A stretch of 10,255 nucleotides of DNA from an uncultured Lachnospiraceae bacterium (GTDB taxonomy: Bacteria; Bacillota; Clostridia; Lachnospirales; Lachnospiraceae): assembly GCA_902796375.1 (NCBI GenBank), contig CADBOW010000066.1, positions 1 to 10,255 of the forward strand, written 5' to 3'. Shown one piece after another: positions 1 through 6,781 of the stretch (position 1 is its first letter; every line of letters starts with the position of its first letter). Below the pieces are notes generated by a model, which was given only the letters and a program-made list of their open reading frames with translations, was not told the origin of the DNA and did not search any database. Made by a program: the position numbers and the translations under genes.

Positions 1-198
1 GACAGCGGGCCGGGGGTAGATGAGGAGGAGCTTCCGCTGATCACGGAGAAGTATTATCGTGGAGGAAATGCCGGGGATCAGAGCGGATACGGAGTCGGAA
101 TGTACCTTGTGAAATCCTATATGGAAAAGCAGGGCGGAGGCATTGATTATTATAACGACAAAGGTTTTGTCGTGGAGCTGTATGTAAAGAAGGTGTGA
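1..198 (+). CDS. Sensor histidine kinase, C-terminal fragment (5' end outside the window)
   Basis: The first 65 codons read in frame 1 and end at TGA 196-198. The fragment opens with an ATP-binding G1 box (DSGPGV), then a KYYRG segment, then the G2 box in SGYGVGMYLVKSYMEKQGG, and closes with a hydrophobic strand (FVVELYVKKV). This order is the end of a HATPase_c domain of a two-component sensor kinase, which autophosphorylates a histidine and passes the phosphate to a response regulator. The dimerisation/histidine domain and any sensor lie upstream of the window, so the signal cannot be inferred. A short stem-loop follows the stop codon directly. The C-terminus looks intact and ends where such kinases normally end. 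Confidence 0.88.
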   Translation, partial: DSGPGVDEEELPLITEKYYRGGNAGDQSGYGVGMYLVKSYMEKQGGGIDYYNDKGFVVELYVKKV

Positions 199-215
199 CC
201 GGATCCCTGATCCGG
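199..215 (+). other. Short perfect stem-loop right after the kinase stop codon
   Basis: CCGGATC (199-205) and GATCCGG (209-215) are exact inverted copies around a 3-nt loop (CCT), starting one base after the TGA stop. There is no T-run behind it, so it is not a classical intrinsic terminator. It may protect the mRNA 3' end or attenuate transcription into the downstream metallopeptidase gene. Motifs such as CCGGATC are common in this window, so a chance origin is possible. Confidence 0.4.
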
Positions 216-306
216 AGGAGCACCGGAATAAAGAATGTGAGGAACAAAAAGCCGATCTGCGACGGTATGGAGTGTGCCGCGTCAGCCGACTTCCGTTGAA
301 AGAGAT

Positions 307-867
307 ATGAACGAGATTAAGTATAAACTGATCCGCTCAAAAAGAAGAACCATGGGTCTGGAGGTAAGAACCGAGGGAGTGATCGTGCGTGCACCGAAAT
401 ACACTCCCATGGAAGAGATCGAGGCCTTCATAGCCAGGAATCTGGGGTGGATCAGAAAACACAGTATAAAAGCCGAGCAGAGAAGGCAGAAGCAGGCGGA
501 ACTGAAGCCTCTGACCATGGAGGAGATCCGTGCCATCGCCGAGAAGGCTTCGCAGGTGATCCCGGAACGGGTCAGGCATTATGCACCCCTGATCGGAGTC
601 ACCTATGGCAGGATCACCATACGGAATCAGCGCTCGAAGTGGGGCAGCTGTTCCGCGAAGGGAAATCTGAACTTCAACTGTCTCCTGATGCTTGCTCCGC
701 CGGAGGTGCTGGACAGCGTTGTGGTACACGAGCTGTGTCACAGGAAATATATGGATCATTCCAAGGAATTCTATGCGGAGGTGCTTCGGGTTTTTCCGGA
801 GTACAGAAAATGGGATCATTGGCTGAAGGAGGAAGGACATCTGATCCTGAGCCGTATGAGATCATAA
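307..867 (+). CDS. YgjP-like (DUF45) zinc metallopeptidase
   Basis: Predicted 186-aa cytoplasmic protein of the YgjP/SprT-like gluzincin group. From the ATG at 307, the conserved SKWGSCS block is at residues about 110-116. The zinc motif HELCH is at 141-145 (two His ligands and catalytic Glu), followed by a third His in DHSKEFY at about 151. The N-terminus (MNEIKYKLIRSKRRTMGLEV) matches the usual start of this family. An in-frame GTG at 274 would add 11 residues, but it has only GGAG two bases upstream and the extra residues look non-family. The Shine-Dalgarno before 307 is also weak (GAAAGAG). No signal peptide or membrane segment is seen. The function is hydrolase-like; substrates are not well established for the family. 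It follows the kinase by about 108 nt in the same direction and ends inside the bidirectional terminator. Confidence 0.85.
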   Translation: MNEIKYKLIRSKRRTMGLEVRTEGVIVRAPKYTPMEEIEAFIARNLGWIRKHSIKAEQRRQKQAELKPLTMEEIRAIAEKASQVIPERVRHYAPLIGVTYGRITIRNQRSKWGSCSAKGNLNFNCLLMLAPPEVLDSVVVHELCHRKYMDHSKEFYAEVLRVFPEYRKWDHWLKEEGHLILSRMRS

Positions 868-907
868 AAAAGTGTGTCATTCGTCGGTTTGAATGACACA
901 CTTTTTT
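866..907. terminator. Bidirectional intrinsic terminator between convergent genes
   Basis: A perfect 17-bp stem: six A (866-871) plus GTGTGTCATTC (872-882), an 8-nt loop (883-890), then GAATGACACAC (891-901) plus six T (902-907). The T-run follows the stem on the plus strand, and the A-run gives an equivalent U-tract on the minus strand. It therefore can stop the metallopeptidase transcript coming from the left and the NlpC/P60-like transcript, whose stop codon is at 919-921, coming from the right. The left arm begins in the metallopeptidase stop codon. Confidence 0.92.
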
Positions 908-918
908 GATGCCCCGGA

Positions 919-2190
919 TCAGTGGGAAATGGGGATCAGATAGATTTTTACGATAGGATCATCCATGCGGATGTTTGTTACCGCATTTTTGATATCCCAG
1001 TTCTGCTGCCAGAACTTATCCTCGGAAGGCGTATCTCCCCAGAAGAGACCGATATGGCAGTCCTCCCCGGGATTCCAGTGGGGCTCCAGATACAGGATGT
1101 CGCCCTTCCTGGCATGACCGCTGGCCAGAAGATCATCGATGGAATCGAAGGTCTCATATTTGATATAGCCGCTGGTACAGAGCCTCAGGTAATTATCCGC
1201 ATTTGCGTAGCCGCCGCGGCCCCCCATGTCCGCCACCTTATCGATGTCTCCGCCGGCGGATTTCAGCAGGTGAGCAATAAAACCGGCACAGTTCATGTGG
1301 CTGTCCTCGCCGTATTCGCCGTAGGGGCGGATCAGCATTTCCGGTGAATCCGGATAATCCGTCATGGGATTGAAGTTGGTCTGGTAGTAATAATCCGATT
1401 CATGATCCAGCATCCATCCCAGCAGATCCGTACATCCCAGGTACTGATCGATGGTGGGCGTGCCGTCGATGACGGCGCCGCTCATATCCATATGATATTC
1501 GTCGCCTTCGATGGTGATGTAGGCACCCGGATGCAGCTTTCCGTCGCTTTCCGCGTAGTAGCGCTTGCCGTCGGCCTCCTGCCATCCGGAAGCGGGAGTC
1601 AGTGCTCCGTCCGCATCGGCTGAGTAGAGGTAACCGTCATGGGAGATGATGGTATTCTTTACGATATTTCCCTCGTGATCCACATAGATCTTTTTGCCGT
1701 CCACGGTAGTGATCTCATTTTTGGGAAGCACCTGTTCGGTTGTGGCTTCCGTGGTTTTTGCCGCAGTTGTGGCAGCGGGCTGAACCGTGGAAGGCGTCAC
1801 GGTCTGATGGGAAGAGGGAGTGACGGAGGATTCGGAGGTCTGCTCCATGCTGTTTCCGGGTTCCTCTGTATCCTTCGGATTTCCCTTGAACAGAGATATG
1901 GTCAGGAATATGATCAGGGCAAGAACGACGCCGATGGCAGAGAAAAGGATGATCCGGTTCCTGCGCACGATCGCCTGCCGTCTGCGAAGCCTGGCTTCCC
2001 GTTCCTCCCGTGACAATGGCGGGCGGTTTCCTCCCTGACGCTGCGGGTTGCCGGTTCTGCTGCCTGTCGGCCGTGGGCTTCCGGTCCTGCCGCCGCCTGT
2101 CCGCTGCGGGTTCCCGGCTTTGCTGCTGCCCGTCGGTCGTGGGCTTCCGGTTCTGCCGGGTTTCTGTGTGTTGTTTGTTTGATCGTTCAT
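919..2190 (-). CDS. Membrane-anchored NlpC/P60-like protein with glucan-binding-like repeats (paralogue A)
   Basis: Predicted 423-aa type II membrane protein. Residues 1-79 are a basic, G/P/T/R-rich cytoplasmic tail with two near-identical 21-residue repeats (12-32, 34-54). A single membrane helix lies at about 81-101. It is followed by a T/S/E-rich linker (105-155), four aromatic repeats of the DGKxYYxxxDG type (about 163-242), and a C-terminal domain (about 243-423). That domain has the NlpC/P60 pattern: Cys301 in MNCAGFIAHLLKSAGG, a KGDILYL strand, then His379 in DCHIGLFWG. NlpC/P60 enzymes cleave peptidoglycan stem peptides; here Asn replaces the usual Asp before the Cys and the third active-site residue is unclear, so the exact activity is inferred. 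The start has AAAGGA about 7 nt upstream. The gene lies 15 nt after its paralogue and ends before the terminator. The repeats lack a strict choline-binding Trp pattern, so the ligand is unknown. Confidence 0.82.
   Translation of the reverse strand: MNDQTNNTQKPGRTGSPRPTGSSKAGNPQRTGGGRTGSPRPTGSRTGNPQRQGGNRPPLSREEREARLRRRQAIVRRNRIILFSAIGVVLALIIFLTISLFKGNPKDTEEPGNSMEQTSESSVTPSSHQTVTPSTVQPAATTAAKTTEATTEQVLPKNEITTVDGKKIYVDHEGNIVKNTIISHDGYLYSADADGALTPASGWQEADGKRYYAESDGKLHPGAYITIEGDEYHMDMSGAVIDGTPTIDQYLGCTDLLGWMLDHESDYYYQTNFNPMTDYPDSPEMLIRPYGEYGEDSHMNCAGFIAHLLKSAGGDIDKVADMGGRGGYANADNYLRLCTSGYIKYETFDSIDDLLASGHARKGDILYLEPHWNPGEDCHIGLFWGDTPSEDKFWQQNWDIKNAVTNIRMDDPIVKIYLIPISH
2029..2157 (-). repeat. Two-copy tandem repeat encoding a G/R/T/P-rich cytoplasmic tail
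   Basis: Codons 12-32 and 34-54 of the NlpC/P60-like gene encode two nearly identical units, GRTGSPRPTGSSKAGNPQRTG and GRTGSPRPTGS-RTGNPQRQG, separated by one glycine. The DNA repeats as well (GTGGGCTTCCGGT on the plus strand). The stretch precedes the membrane helix and is therefore predicted to be cytoplasmic and disordered. Confidence 0.8.
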
Positions 2191-2205
2191 TTTGCTGTCC
2201 TTTGC

Positions 2206-3468
2206 TTAATTTCCGTCGATGGGAAGAAGATATACCTTGGCGATGGGAGAGGTCATGGTGATCTCGGTTGTGCGGCATCCTCCCCGGTCGATGCTCCAGA
2301 GCTTGTTATCGGAGGAACTGGTTCCCCAGAACACACCTACATGGCAGTCCGGAGTTTCCCCGGTGGATTCGCTGTCTTCACCTTCTCCATCTTCTCCGCC
2401 TTCTTCATCCTCTTTTACAGGGTAAAGGTAAATGATGTCTCCCTTCTTTGCCTTACCGGAAGCCAGAAGCTCCTCCACACTGTCAAAGACTTCATATTTG
2501 ACCAGGTCACGAAGAGCGAGATAGAGGTAGCTGTCCGCATCCCCGTATTTCGCTTCCAGCCCCATGTCCGAAAGCTTGTCCAGATCGCCGCCTGCTCCCT
2601 TCAGAAGGCTGGCAACAAAGCCGGAGCAGTTCATGCCGCTGTCCTCACCGTATTCACCATAGGGCTTGATCAGCTCTTCGGGAGTCTCTATATTTTCCCA
2701 GATTCCCCGGTAGGGAGTCTTGAAGTAGTAATCGCTGTAATGATCCTCCATCCATTTCAGAAGTCCGCTGCAGCCCATATACTGGTCGATGGTGGGCTTT
2801 CCGTCGATTATATATCCGCCGGCGGTAAAATGGTACACCTGATCGTTGATCACGGCGTCCTGATCCAGATAGGTCCTGCCGTTTTCCTCGGCATAGTATT
2901 TCCGGCCGTCCTTTTCGATCCAGCCCTTTGCTTCCGTGACATTTCCGTCCGCAGCCACGTTGTAGAGATATCCTTCATGGATGATCAGCGTATTGACTGC
3001 CATGGCGCCCTCCGGATCCAGGTAGTAGCGCATGTCGTCCTGATTTACGATCTTATCCTTGATGAGCGTACCGTCCTGCTCGCCGTAATACTTCTTTCCG
3101 TCAATCTCGGCCCAGCCGTGATAGGGGGTTTTCTTTCCGGCGCTGTCGGTGGAGTACAGCTTGTTCCCATCGATCACATAGGCGACAATCTCGGGCTGCG
3201 TTGTGGCTACCATGACAGTGCTGGCTTCCGCCTGCTTTGTGGCTTCCGTTGTGGTCTCCGTTTCCTTCTTGTCATTGATCAGCATGGGACGAAGGAATAC
3301 GAAGAAGGCAACGACCATGCCGGTAAAAAGAAGGATGCTCAGGATCAGGAGCAGCTGCTTGGCCGTCTTCCTGCGCCGGGCCTCTTTCTTCTGCTGGATC
3401 CTCTGCCTGGAAATGATCGCGCGTTGATCCAGGATCTCTTCGTCTCTGTTTGTTCTGTTCTTGCTCAT
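2206..3468 (-). CDS. Membrane-anchored NlpC/P60-like protein with glucan-binding-like repeats (paralogue B)
   Basis: Predicted 420-aa type II membrane protein, a tandem paralogue of the gene immediately downstream. It has a basic charged tail (1-37), one membrane helix (about 38-59), a T/E-rich linker (67-92), six aromatic DGxKYY-type repeats of about 21 residues (98-222), and an NlpC/P60-like domain. Cys281 lies in MNCSGFVASLLKGAGG and His376 in DCHVGVFWG. From IDGxPTIDQY to the C-terminal KVYLLPI the two paralogues align almost without gaps. The main exception is a highly acidic insertion at residues 351-373, just before the catalytic-His strand, that paralogue A lacks. Paralogue B also has two more N-terminal aromatic repeats. 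A likely role is cell-wall peptide hydrolysis or remodelling outside the membrane; the precise reaction is inferred. The Shine-Dalgarno (AAGGA) is about 11 nt before the ATG at 3468. Confidence 0.82.
   Translation of the reverse strand: MSKNRTNRDEEILDQRAIISRQRIQQKKEARRRKTAKQLLLILSILLFTGMVVAFFVFLRPMLINDKKETETTTEATKQAEASTVMVATTQPEIVAYVIDGNKLYSTDSAGKKTPYHGWAEIDGKKYYGEQDGTLIKDKIVNQDDMRYYLDPEGAMAVNTLIIHEGYLYNVAADGNVTEAKGWIEKDGRKYYAEENGRTYLDQDAVINDQVYHFTAGGYIIDGKPTIDQYMGCSGLLKWMEDHYSDYYFKTPYRGIWENIETPEELIKPYGEYGEDSGMNCSGFVASLLKGAGGDLDKLSDMGLEAKYGDADSYLYLALRDLVKYEVFDSVEELLASGKAKKGDIIYLYPVKEDEEGGEDGEGEDSESTGETPDCHVGVFWGTSSSDNKLWSIDRGGCRTTEITMTSPIAKVYLLPIDGN
2350..2418 (-). other. Acidic insertion in the NlpC/P60-like domain of paralogue B
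   Basis: Residues 351-373 of the protein are almost all Glu, Asp, Gly or Ser (core EDEEGGEDGEGEDSES). They sit between the KKGDIIYL strand and the catalytic-His strand DCHVGVFWG. Paralogue A has only a short HWNPGED loop there. The loop would lie near the active site and could bind metal ions or repel anionic wall polymers; this is inference. Confidence 0.7.
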
Positions 3469-3587
3469 TTTCTTATCCGTCCTTGTAATTTAGCATGGGT
3501 GACAGTCTGCCGCATCCGGTTCCGCGGGTTGGGCAACTGTATCAGTTTATCATAATGCTTTCCGTGATTCAACAGGTGTTCGATCAA
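3468..3587 (-). other. Open -1-frame extension of the upstream permease, ending in an ATGA overlap
   Basis: The permease stops at a TGA (3586-3584) directly after a run of five T. Read one base back, the frame continues as TTG ATC GAA CAC CTG from 3587 for 40 codons without a stop, and ends at TGA 3467-3465. That stop overlaps the ATG (3468-3466) of the NlpC/P60-like gene as ATGA. This could be a lost or extra T in the homopolymer, a stop-site frameshift, or chance. The extension is hydrophilic and has no membrane helix. The same 115 bases would otherwise be an intergenic leader with only weak promoter-like hexamers. Confidence 0.25.
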
Positions 3588-4621
3588 AAATAATAGGTAG
3601 GCGTCACCATGGAAATGATCCGGAAGGCTCGGTCGAAGGAGGTGATATCAAAGAGCACTCCTCCGAAAATGATGGACATGGTGATCAGAATGGGAAGCAC
3701 CTTCTGATAGACAGAGCTGCTTCGGATGATCACACTCAGGATCAGCGAGTATGCGATGCAGATCAGTGTATATAATGCAACCTGCCCCAGGATCGCAAGA
3801 CCGTTTCCGCCTTCTGTGATCCACAGGACCGGCCAGGTGATCAGTGACATGGGTATAATGCAGGATATGATATGGAGCAGACGCATATAATAGCGTTCCG
3901 GTCCGCGAAGCCTTAGATAGAGCCGTTCCTCGGAATCCTTCAGGAAGGTGGCGATCCCGATGAGGCCTGCAGTCAGGATGAAGAGGCCGGCCAGCTTCCG
4001 GACCGGGATCTCCACCTTCTCCTCCCGGGTCAGTTCATTATATACATCACCGGACAGATCCTCCACCCGGAAGATTTCATTTCCGTTGCGGAATTCTGCA
4101 TAGACCCGGTCAAGGGCATCGTACAGCTGCTGCTGATCCGGCAGCTGGTAGAGCTCGCTGTCGGCCATTTTCTGCTTCAGGATCCGGAGCACACTGAACC
4201 GGAACACATGAGCGAAGATCTCGTCCCGGCTGAGAGAGGGCAGCATGGAAGCACTTGTGGTGTAGACCTGGATCGGGGTTTTGGTTCCGATGTTGACCGA
4301 GTTTTCGGCGAAACCCATGGGGATCACTATACCGAAGTTTGCCTCTTCCTCGGAAATGCGTTCATACATGGCATCCCGGTCCTCTACCCGGTAGAAGTGG
4401 AAGATGGATTTTGAGGTGCATAGCTCCTCCACCATCTGCTGCGTATCCGGATCCTCGTCTTCACAGAGGATGGCCACGGGAAGATACAGGGATTTCCGGG
4501 CGGAGGGAACCTGTCGATAGATCACGGCAAGAAGAAGCAGGACCGCCAGCATGGCGATATTCACCGGCTGCGTGATACTGCGCTTCAGCAATATGAAGAA
4601 TCGATTGAAGAAAAGCTTCAT
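3584..4621 (-). CDS. ABC-2 type transporter permease (second permease)
   Basis: Predicted 345-aa integral membrane protein. It has a short basic N-terminus, one membrane helix at about 20-36, and a long extracytoplasmic region (about 40-205). Four hydrophobic segments follow, at about 208-227, 248-268, 274-298 and 306-325. This is the layout of ABC-2/YhgE-like permeases (ABC2_membrane_3 type). It would pair with the neighbouring permease and the ATPase encoded upstream to form an exporter; the substrate is unknown. It ends at VTPTYYF, where family members normally continue into a sixth helix. The start has GAGGAT and AGGA close upstream, 14 nt behind the first permease. It belongs to the same leftward operon. 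Confidence 0.85.
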   Translation of the reverse strand: MKLFFNRFFILLKRSITQPVNIAMLAVLLLLAVIYRQVPSARKSLYLPVAILCEDEDPDTQQMVEELCTSKSIFHFYRVEDRDAMYERISEEEANFGIVIPMGFAENSVNIGTKTPIQVYTTSASMLPSLSRDEIFAHVFRFSVLRILKQKMADSELYQLPDQQQLYDALDRVYAEFRNGNEIFRVEDLSGDVYNELTREEKVEIPVRKLAGLFILTAGLIGIATFLKDSEERLYLRLRGPERYYMRLLHIISCIIPMSLITWPVLWITEGGNGLAILGQVALYTLICIAYSLILSVIIRSSSVYQKVLPILITMSIIFGGVLFDITSFDRAFRIISMVTPTYYF

Positions 4622-4635
4622 GGTTTCCTATCCTC

Positions 4636-5745
4636 TTAAAACAGTGTATTCTGCATCAGTCGGATCATTCCGGCGACGGGATTCCAGGCTGCAATATCCT
4701 GCAGGAATTTAGGCAGGAACTCAATGGGGATCAGGCCGCCGGACAGGTACATCAGAAGTATGATGCCGATGAGAATGATCAGATTTGAATATACGGGGTT
4801 TCTTGCACTATATGCCAGTAACAGGATAAATGCACCGATGAGCATCAGGATCGGCAGGATCAGGGCCAGAGCGGTGAACTTCGGCGAGAGTCCGGCGATC
4901 AGAAGTCCGGTGAAAATGATCAGAAAGGAGGCGTAGAGAAGAAATACGGTGCTGATCCATTCACTGATCAGGATCCCGCCCTTCTTCAGACCGCAGCCCC
5001 GCTGACGGATCACATAGGCATGCTTCTTTCCCTGATAGAAAGCAGTCAGGATAAAGCAGAGCAGACACAGGACCAGAAGAGAGTAGCTTCCGGCCAGCTG
5101 TCTGGTGAGGGGAAGTCCTGTGAGGTCATCAAAGGACCTGGATTCAAAAAGCTCGTCTCGGGCCAGAACATATGTCAGGTTTCCATGTGTGACTCCGTCT
5201 GTAAAATCCGAAGCCGCCTCCTGGTCTATGGGGAGCTGGCTGTTCAGCGTCTTCAGGGCAAATTCTATGGCCTGTGAGGTCCCCAGCATGTCGGCACCTG
5301 CCAGAAGGAGATCGTTGATGATATGTTCCTCCAGGGTGTCATTGTTCTGGAAGACGATTCGGACCGGTTTGGCGTTCTTTCCGTCAATGATGGAGTTGAC
5401 GAAATCGTCGGGAATGATGATGAGTGCGGTGATGGTATTCTCCTTCAGTGCCTGATAGCCTTCCTCTGCCGAAGCCATTTCCCTGATGTCAAGGGTTTCC
5501 CGGAAGGACTTCATATCCTCCATAAGCTTCATACCGAAATTGCCATAGGTTGAATCGGAGGACATGATCAGGCCCACGGGAACCTTTTCATACTGGTTCG
5601 GATTAAAGAAGAGCTGCTCACCGTTTTTGATGACCACCAGAGATACCAGAAGAAACAAAAGGGTATAGAGAACCGTGGCGGGTAAAATGTGTATCGCCCG
5701 CCTAAGATCCGTTGTTATGGTTCGTTTCAACTGGGAAAGGTTCAT
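4636..5745 (-). CDS. ABC-2 type transporter permease (first permease)
   Basis: Predicted 369-aa integral membrane protein. It has a membrane helix at about 20-38 and an extracytoplasmic domain at about 40-215, containing a strand-turn pattern typical of ABC-2 exporters (VPVGLIMSSD, ITALIIIPDDFVNSI). Four further helices lie at about 218-237, 263-285, 290-312 and 318-337. The C-terminal LSGGLIPIEFLPKFLQDIAAWNPV is the usual loop before the last helix of ABC-2 permeases, but the protein ends ten residues later. The ATG lies 4 nt after the ATPase stop codon, with AAGGAG inside the ATPase gene, so translational coupling is likely. Together with the second permease it would form a heterodimeric exporter of unknown substrate, perhaps a peptide, lipid or antimicrobial. 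Confidence 0.88.
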   Translation of the reverse strand: MNLSQLKRTITTDLRRAIHILPATVLYTLLFLLVSLVVIKNGEQLFFNPNQYEKVPVGLIMSSDSTYGNFGMKLMEDMKSFRETLDIREMASAEEGYQALKENTITALIIIPDDFVNSIIDGKNAKPVRIVFQNNDTLEEHIINDLLLAGADMLGTSQAIEFALKTLNSQLPIDQEAASDFTDGVTHGNLTYVLARDELFESRSFDDLTGLPLTRQLAGSYSLLVLCLLCFILTAFYQGKKHAYVIRQRGCGLKKGGILISEWISTVFLLYASFLIIFTGLLIAGLSPKFTALALILPILMLIGAFILLLAYSARNPVYSNLIILIGIILLMYLSGGLIPIEFLPKFLQDIAAWNPVAGMIRLMQNTLF

Positions 5746-5749
5746 GGGA

Positions 5750-6430
5750 TCAGGATCTCCTTAACAGCTCGGATATGGATATGTCTGCAGGATAATCCCG
5801 AAGACTGGTGCATTGCTGCTCATGCAGCAGCCATACCTCATCACAGAATTCGAACAGTTTCTCTTCGTGGGATGCGATCACAAGGATCCCTCCGTTGGAA
5901 CGGAAAGAGAAGATATAATCCCGGATGGATTCCTTGGCTACGATATCGAGAGCAGCCAGAGGTTCGTCCAGGAGCAGAAGCGTCGGTTTGTTGATCAGAA
6001 CGGTGGCGATGGATAATCGTTTCTTCATACCACCGGACATACTGCGGACCGGAACCTCCAGAAAGGTGTGAACACCGAGAATGGACAGATTAGTATTGGT
6101 CAGAGTGTCATAGATCGCAGCCTTGTCCAGTGGAGTCCACAGACGAATGTTGTCCATGGCGGACAGCTCATCGATCAGTGCATTTTCCTGAGTCACATAG
6201 CCGATGGAACGCTGGAACAGTCTGGGATCTTCATGATAGGTTTTGCCGTTCAGGCGTATCGATCCGCCGCTTACGGATTTTGCGCCGGCGATGGCGGAAA
6301 GGATCGTGGATTTCCCGGAACCGTTCAGTCCCAGAAGTCCGATGGCCTGTCCCGGGCGGGCAGAGAAGGTAACATCCTTCAGGATATCCTTCTTTCTGTA
6401 TTTTAATAACACATGCTCCAGTTCCAGCAT
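5750..6430 (-). CDS. ABC transporter ATP-binding protein
   Basis: Predicted 226-aa cytoplasmic nucleotide-binding protein with every core motif. It has Walker A GLNGSGKST (34-42), Q-loop Gln81 in GYVTQEN, ABC signature MSGGM (131-135), Walker B LLLLDEP (151-157), D-loop LAALD (158-162) and switch His188 in IASHEE. The length is that of a stand-alone ATPase of an ABC-2 exporter. The start is well set by AGGAGG five bases before the ATG. It lies 12 nt after the small upstream gene and 4 nt before the first permease, whose two-permease set it should energise. Possible roles include bacitracin/lantibiotic-type export or an envelope function; the sequence does not decide between them. Confidence 0.96.
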   Translation of the reverse strand: MLELEHVLLKYRKKDILKDVTFSARPGQAIGLLGLNGSGKSTILSAIAGAKSVSGGSIRLNGKTYHEDPRLFQRSIGYVTQENALIDELSAMDNIRLWTPLDKAAIYDTLTNTNLSILGVHTFLEVPVRSMSGGMKKRLSIATVLINKPTLLLLDEPLAALDIVAKESIRDYIFSFRSNGGILVIASHEEKLFEFCDEVWLLHEQQCTSLRDYPADISISELLRRS

Positions 6431-6435
6431 GATGT

Positions 6436-6441
6436 CCTCCT
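6436..6441 (-). promoter_or_regulatory. Strong ribosome binding site of the ABC ATPase gene
   Basis: Minus-strand AGGAGG with a 5-nt spacer (ACATC) before the ATG at 6430. It overlaps the end region of the upstream small gene (stop 6445-6443), which supports a common transcript. Confidence 0.85.
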
Positions 6442-6442
6442 C

Positions 6443-6721
6443 TTAATATGTGAGATCTTCTTCGATCACATGAAAATCCAGATAATCGAAATCTATGTCC
6501 TCTATGAAGCTGTCGGCGGTGAAACGTGTTCTGGCGTGGCGGATGAAATCCTTCTTGTTCAGCTCCAGCCAGATGGGGATCGCCAGATCCAGACGGTGAC
6601 AGCCTTCCTCCAGCGCTTTATAAACCTTATGGGTCCGGGTTTCCTCCGGCTCGTCCAGTTCGACCACGGTATCCCTTATGAGATGCGTGTCTTTTATGAT
6701 CTTCATCCAAACACGAAACAT
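6443..6721 (-). CDS. Small acidic protein of unknown function at the head of the ABC operon
   Basis: Predicted 92-aa soluble protein starting MFRVWMKIIKDTHLIRD and ending in a very acidic stretch (FIEDIDFDYLDFHVIEEDLTY). It resembles a small conserved hypothetical family seen in Clostridia, with the elements TRTHKVYKALEEGCH, PIWLELNKKDF and RTRFTADSFIEDIDFDYL; I know no function for it. The ATG at 6721 is preferred to the in-frame ATG at 6799. An AAGGAG lies at 6736-6741 (spacer about 14 nt, rather long), and 6799 falls inside an AT-rich palindrome and promoter-like region. It is the first gene of the leftward operon, 12 nt before the ABC ATPase. It could be a partner or regulator of the exporter, or merely co-transcribed. 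There is no membrane segment and no DNA-binding motif that I can see. Confidence 0.75.
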   Translation of the reverse strand: MFRVWMKIIKDTHLIRDTVVELDEPEETRTHKVYKALEEGCHRLDLAIPIWLELNKKDFIRHARTRFTADSFIEDIDFDYLDFHVIEEDLTY

Positions 6722-6781
6722 TTTCTTCTTTATTTCTCCTTTGATTTGGAGTATGATATTATGGTGTTTCAGAGATATATT

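Noticed and set aside
274..306. GTG start for the metallopeptidase gene
   Set aside because: The Shine-Dalgarno spacing is too short and the added residues do not look like the family N-terminus; ATG 307 is preferred, though not certain.
1715..2278. Minus-strand frame of 187 codons overlapping the start of paralogue A
   Set aside because: It is His/Arg/Gln-rich with no motif, spans the junction of two well-supported genes and lacks a ribosome site.
2179..3555. Plus-strand open frame of 458 codons opposite paralogue B
   Set aside because: It has no ribosome site or recognisable domain. The minus-strand frame has a membrane helix, repeats and an NlpC/P60-like domain conserved with its neighbour, so the antisense frame is a composition effect.
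3549..3572. Minus-strand promoter-like TTGAAT ... TATGAT before paralogue B
   Set aside because: The spacing is 12 bases rather than 16-18 and the other hexamer choices are poor; not supported as a promoter.
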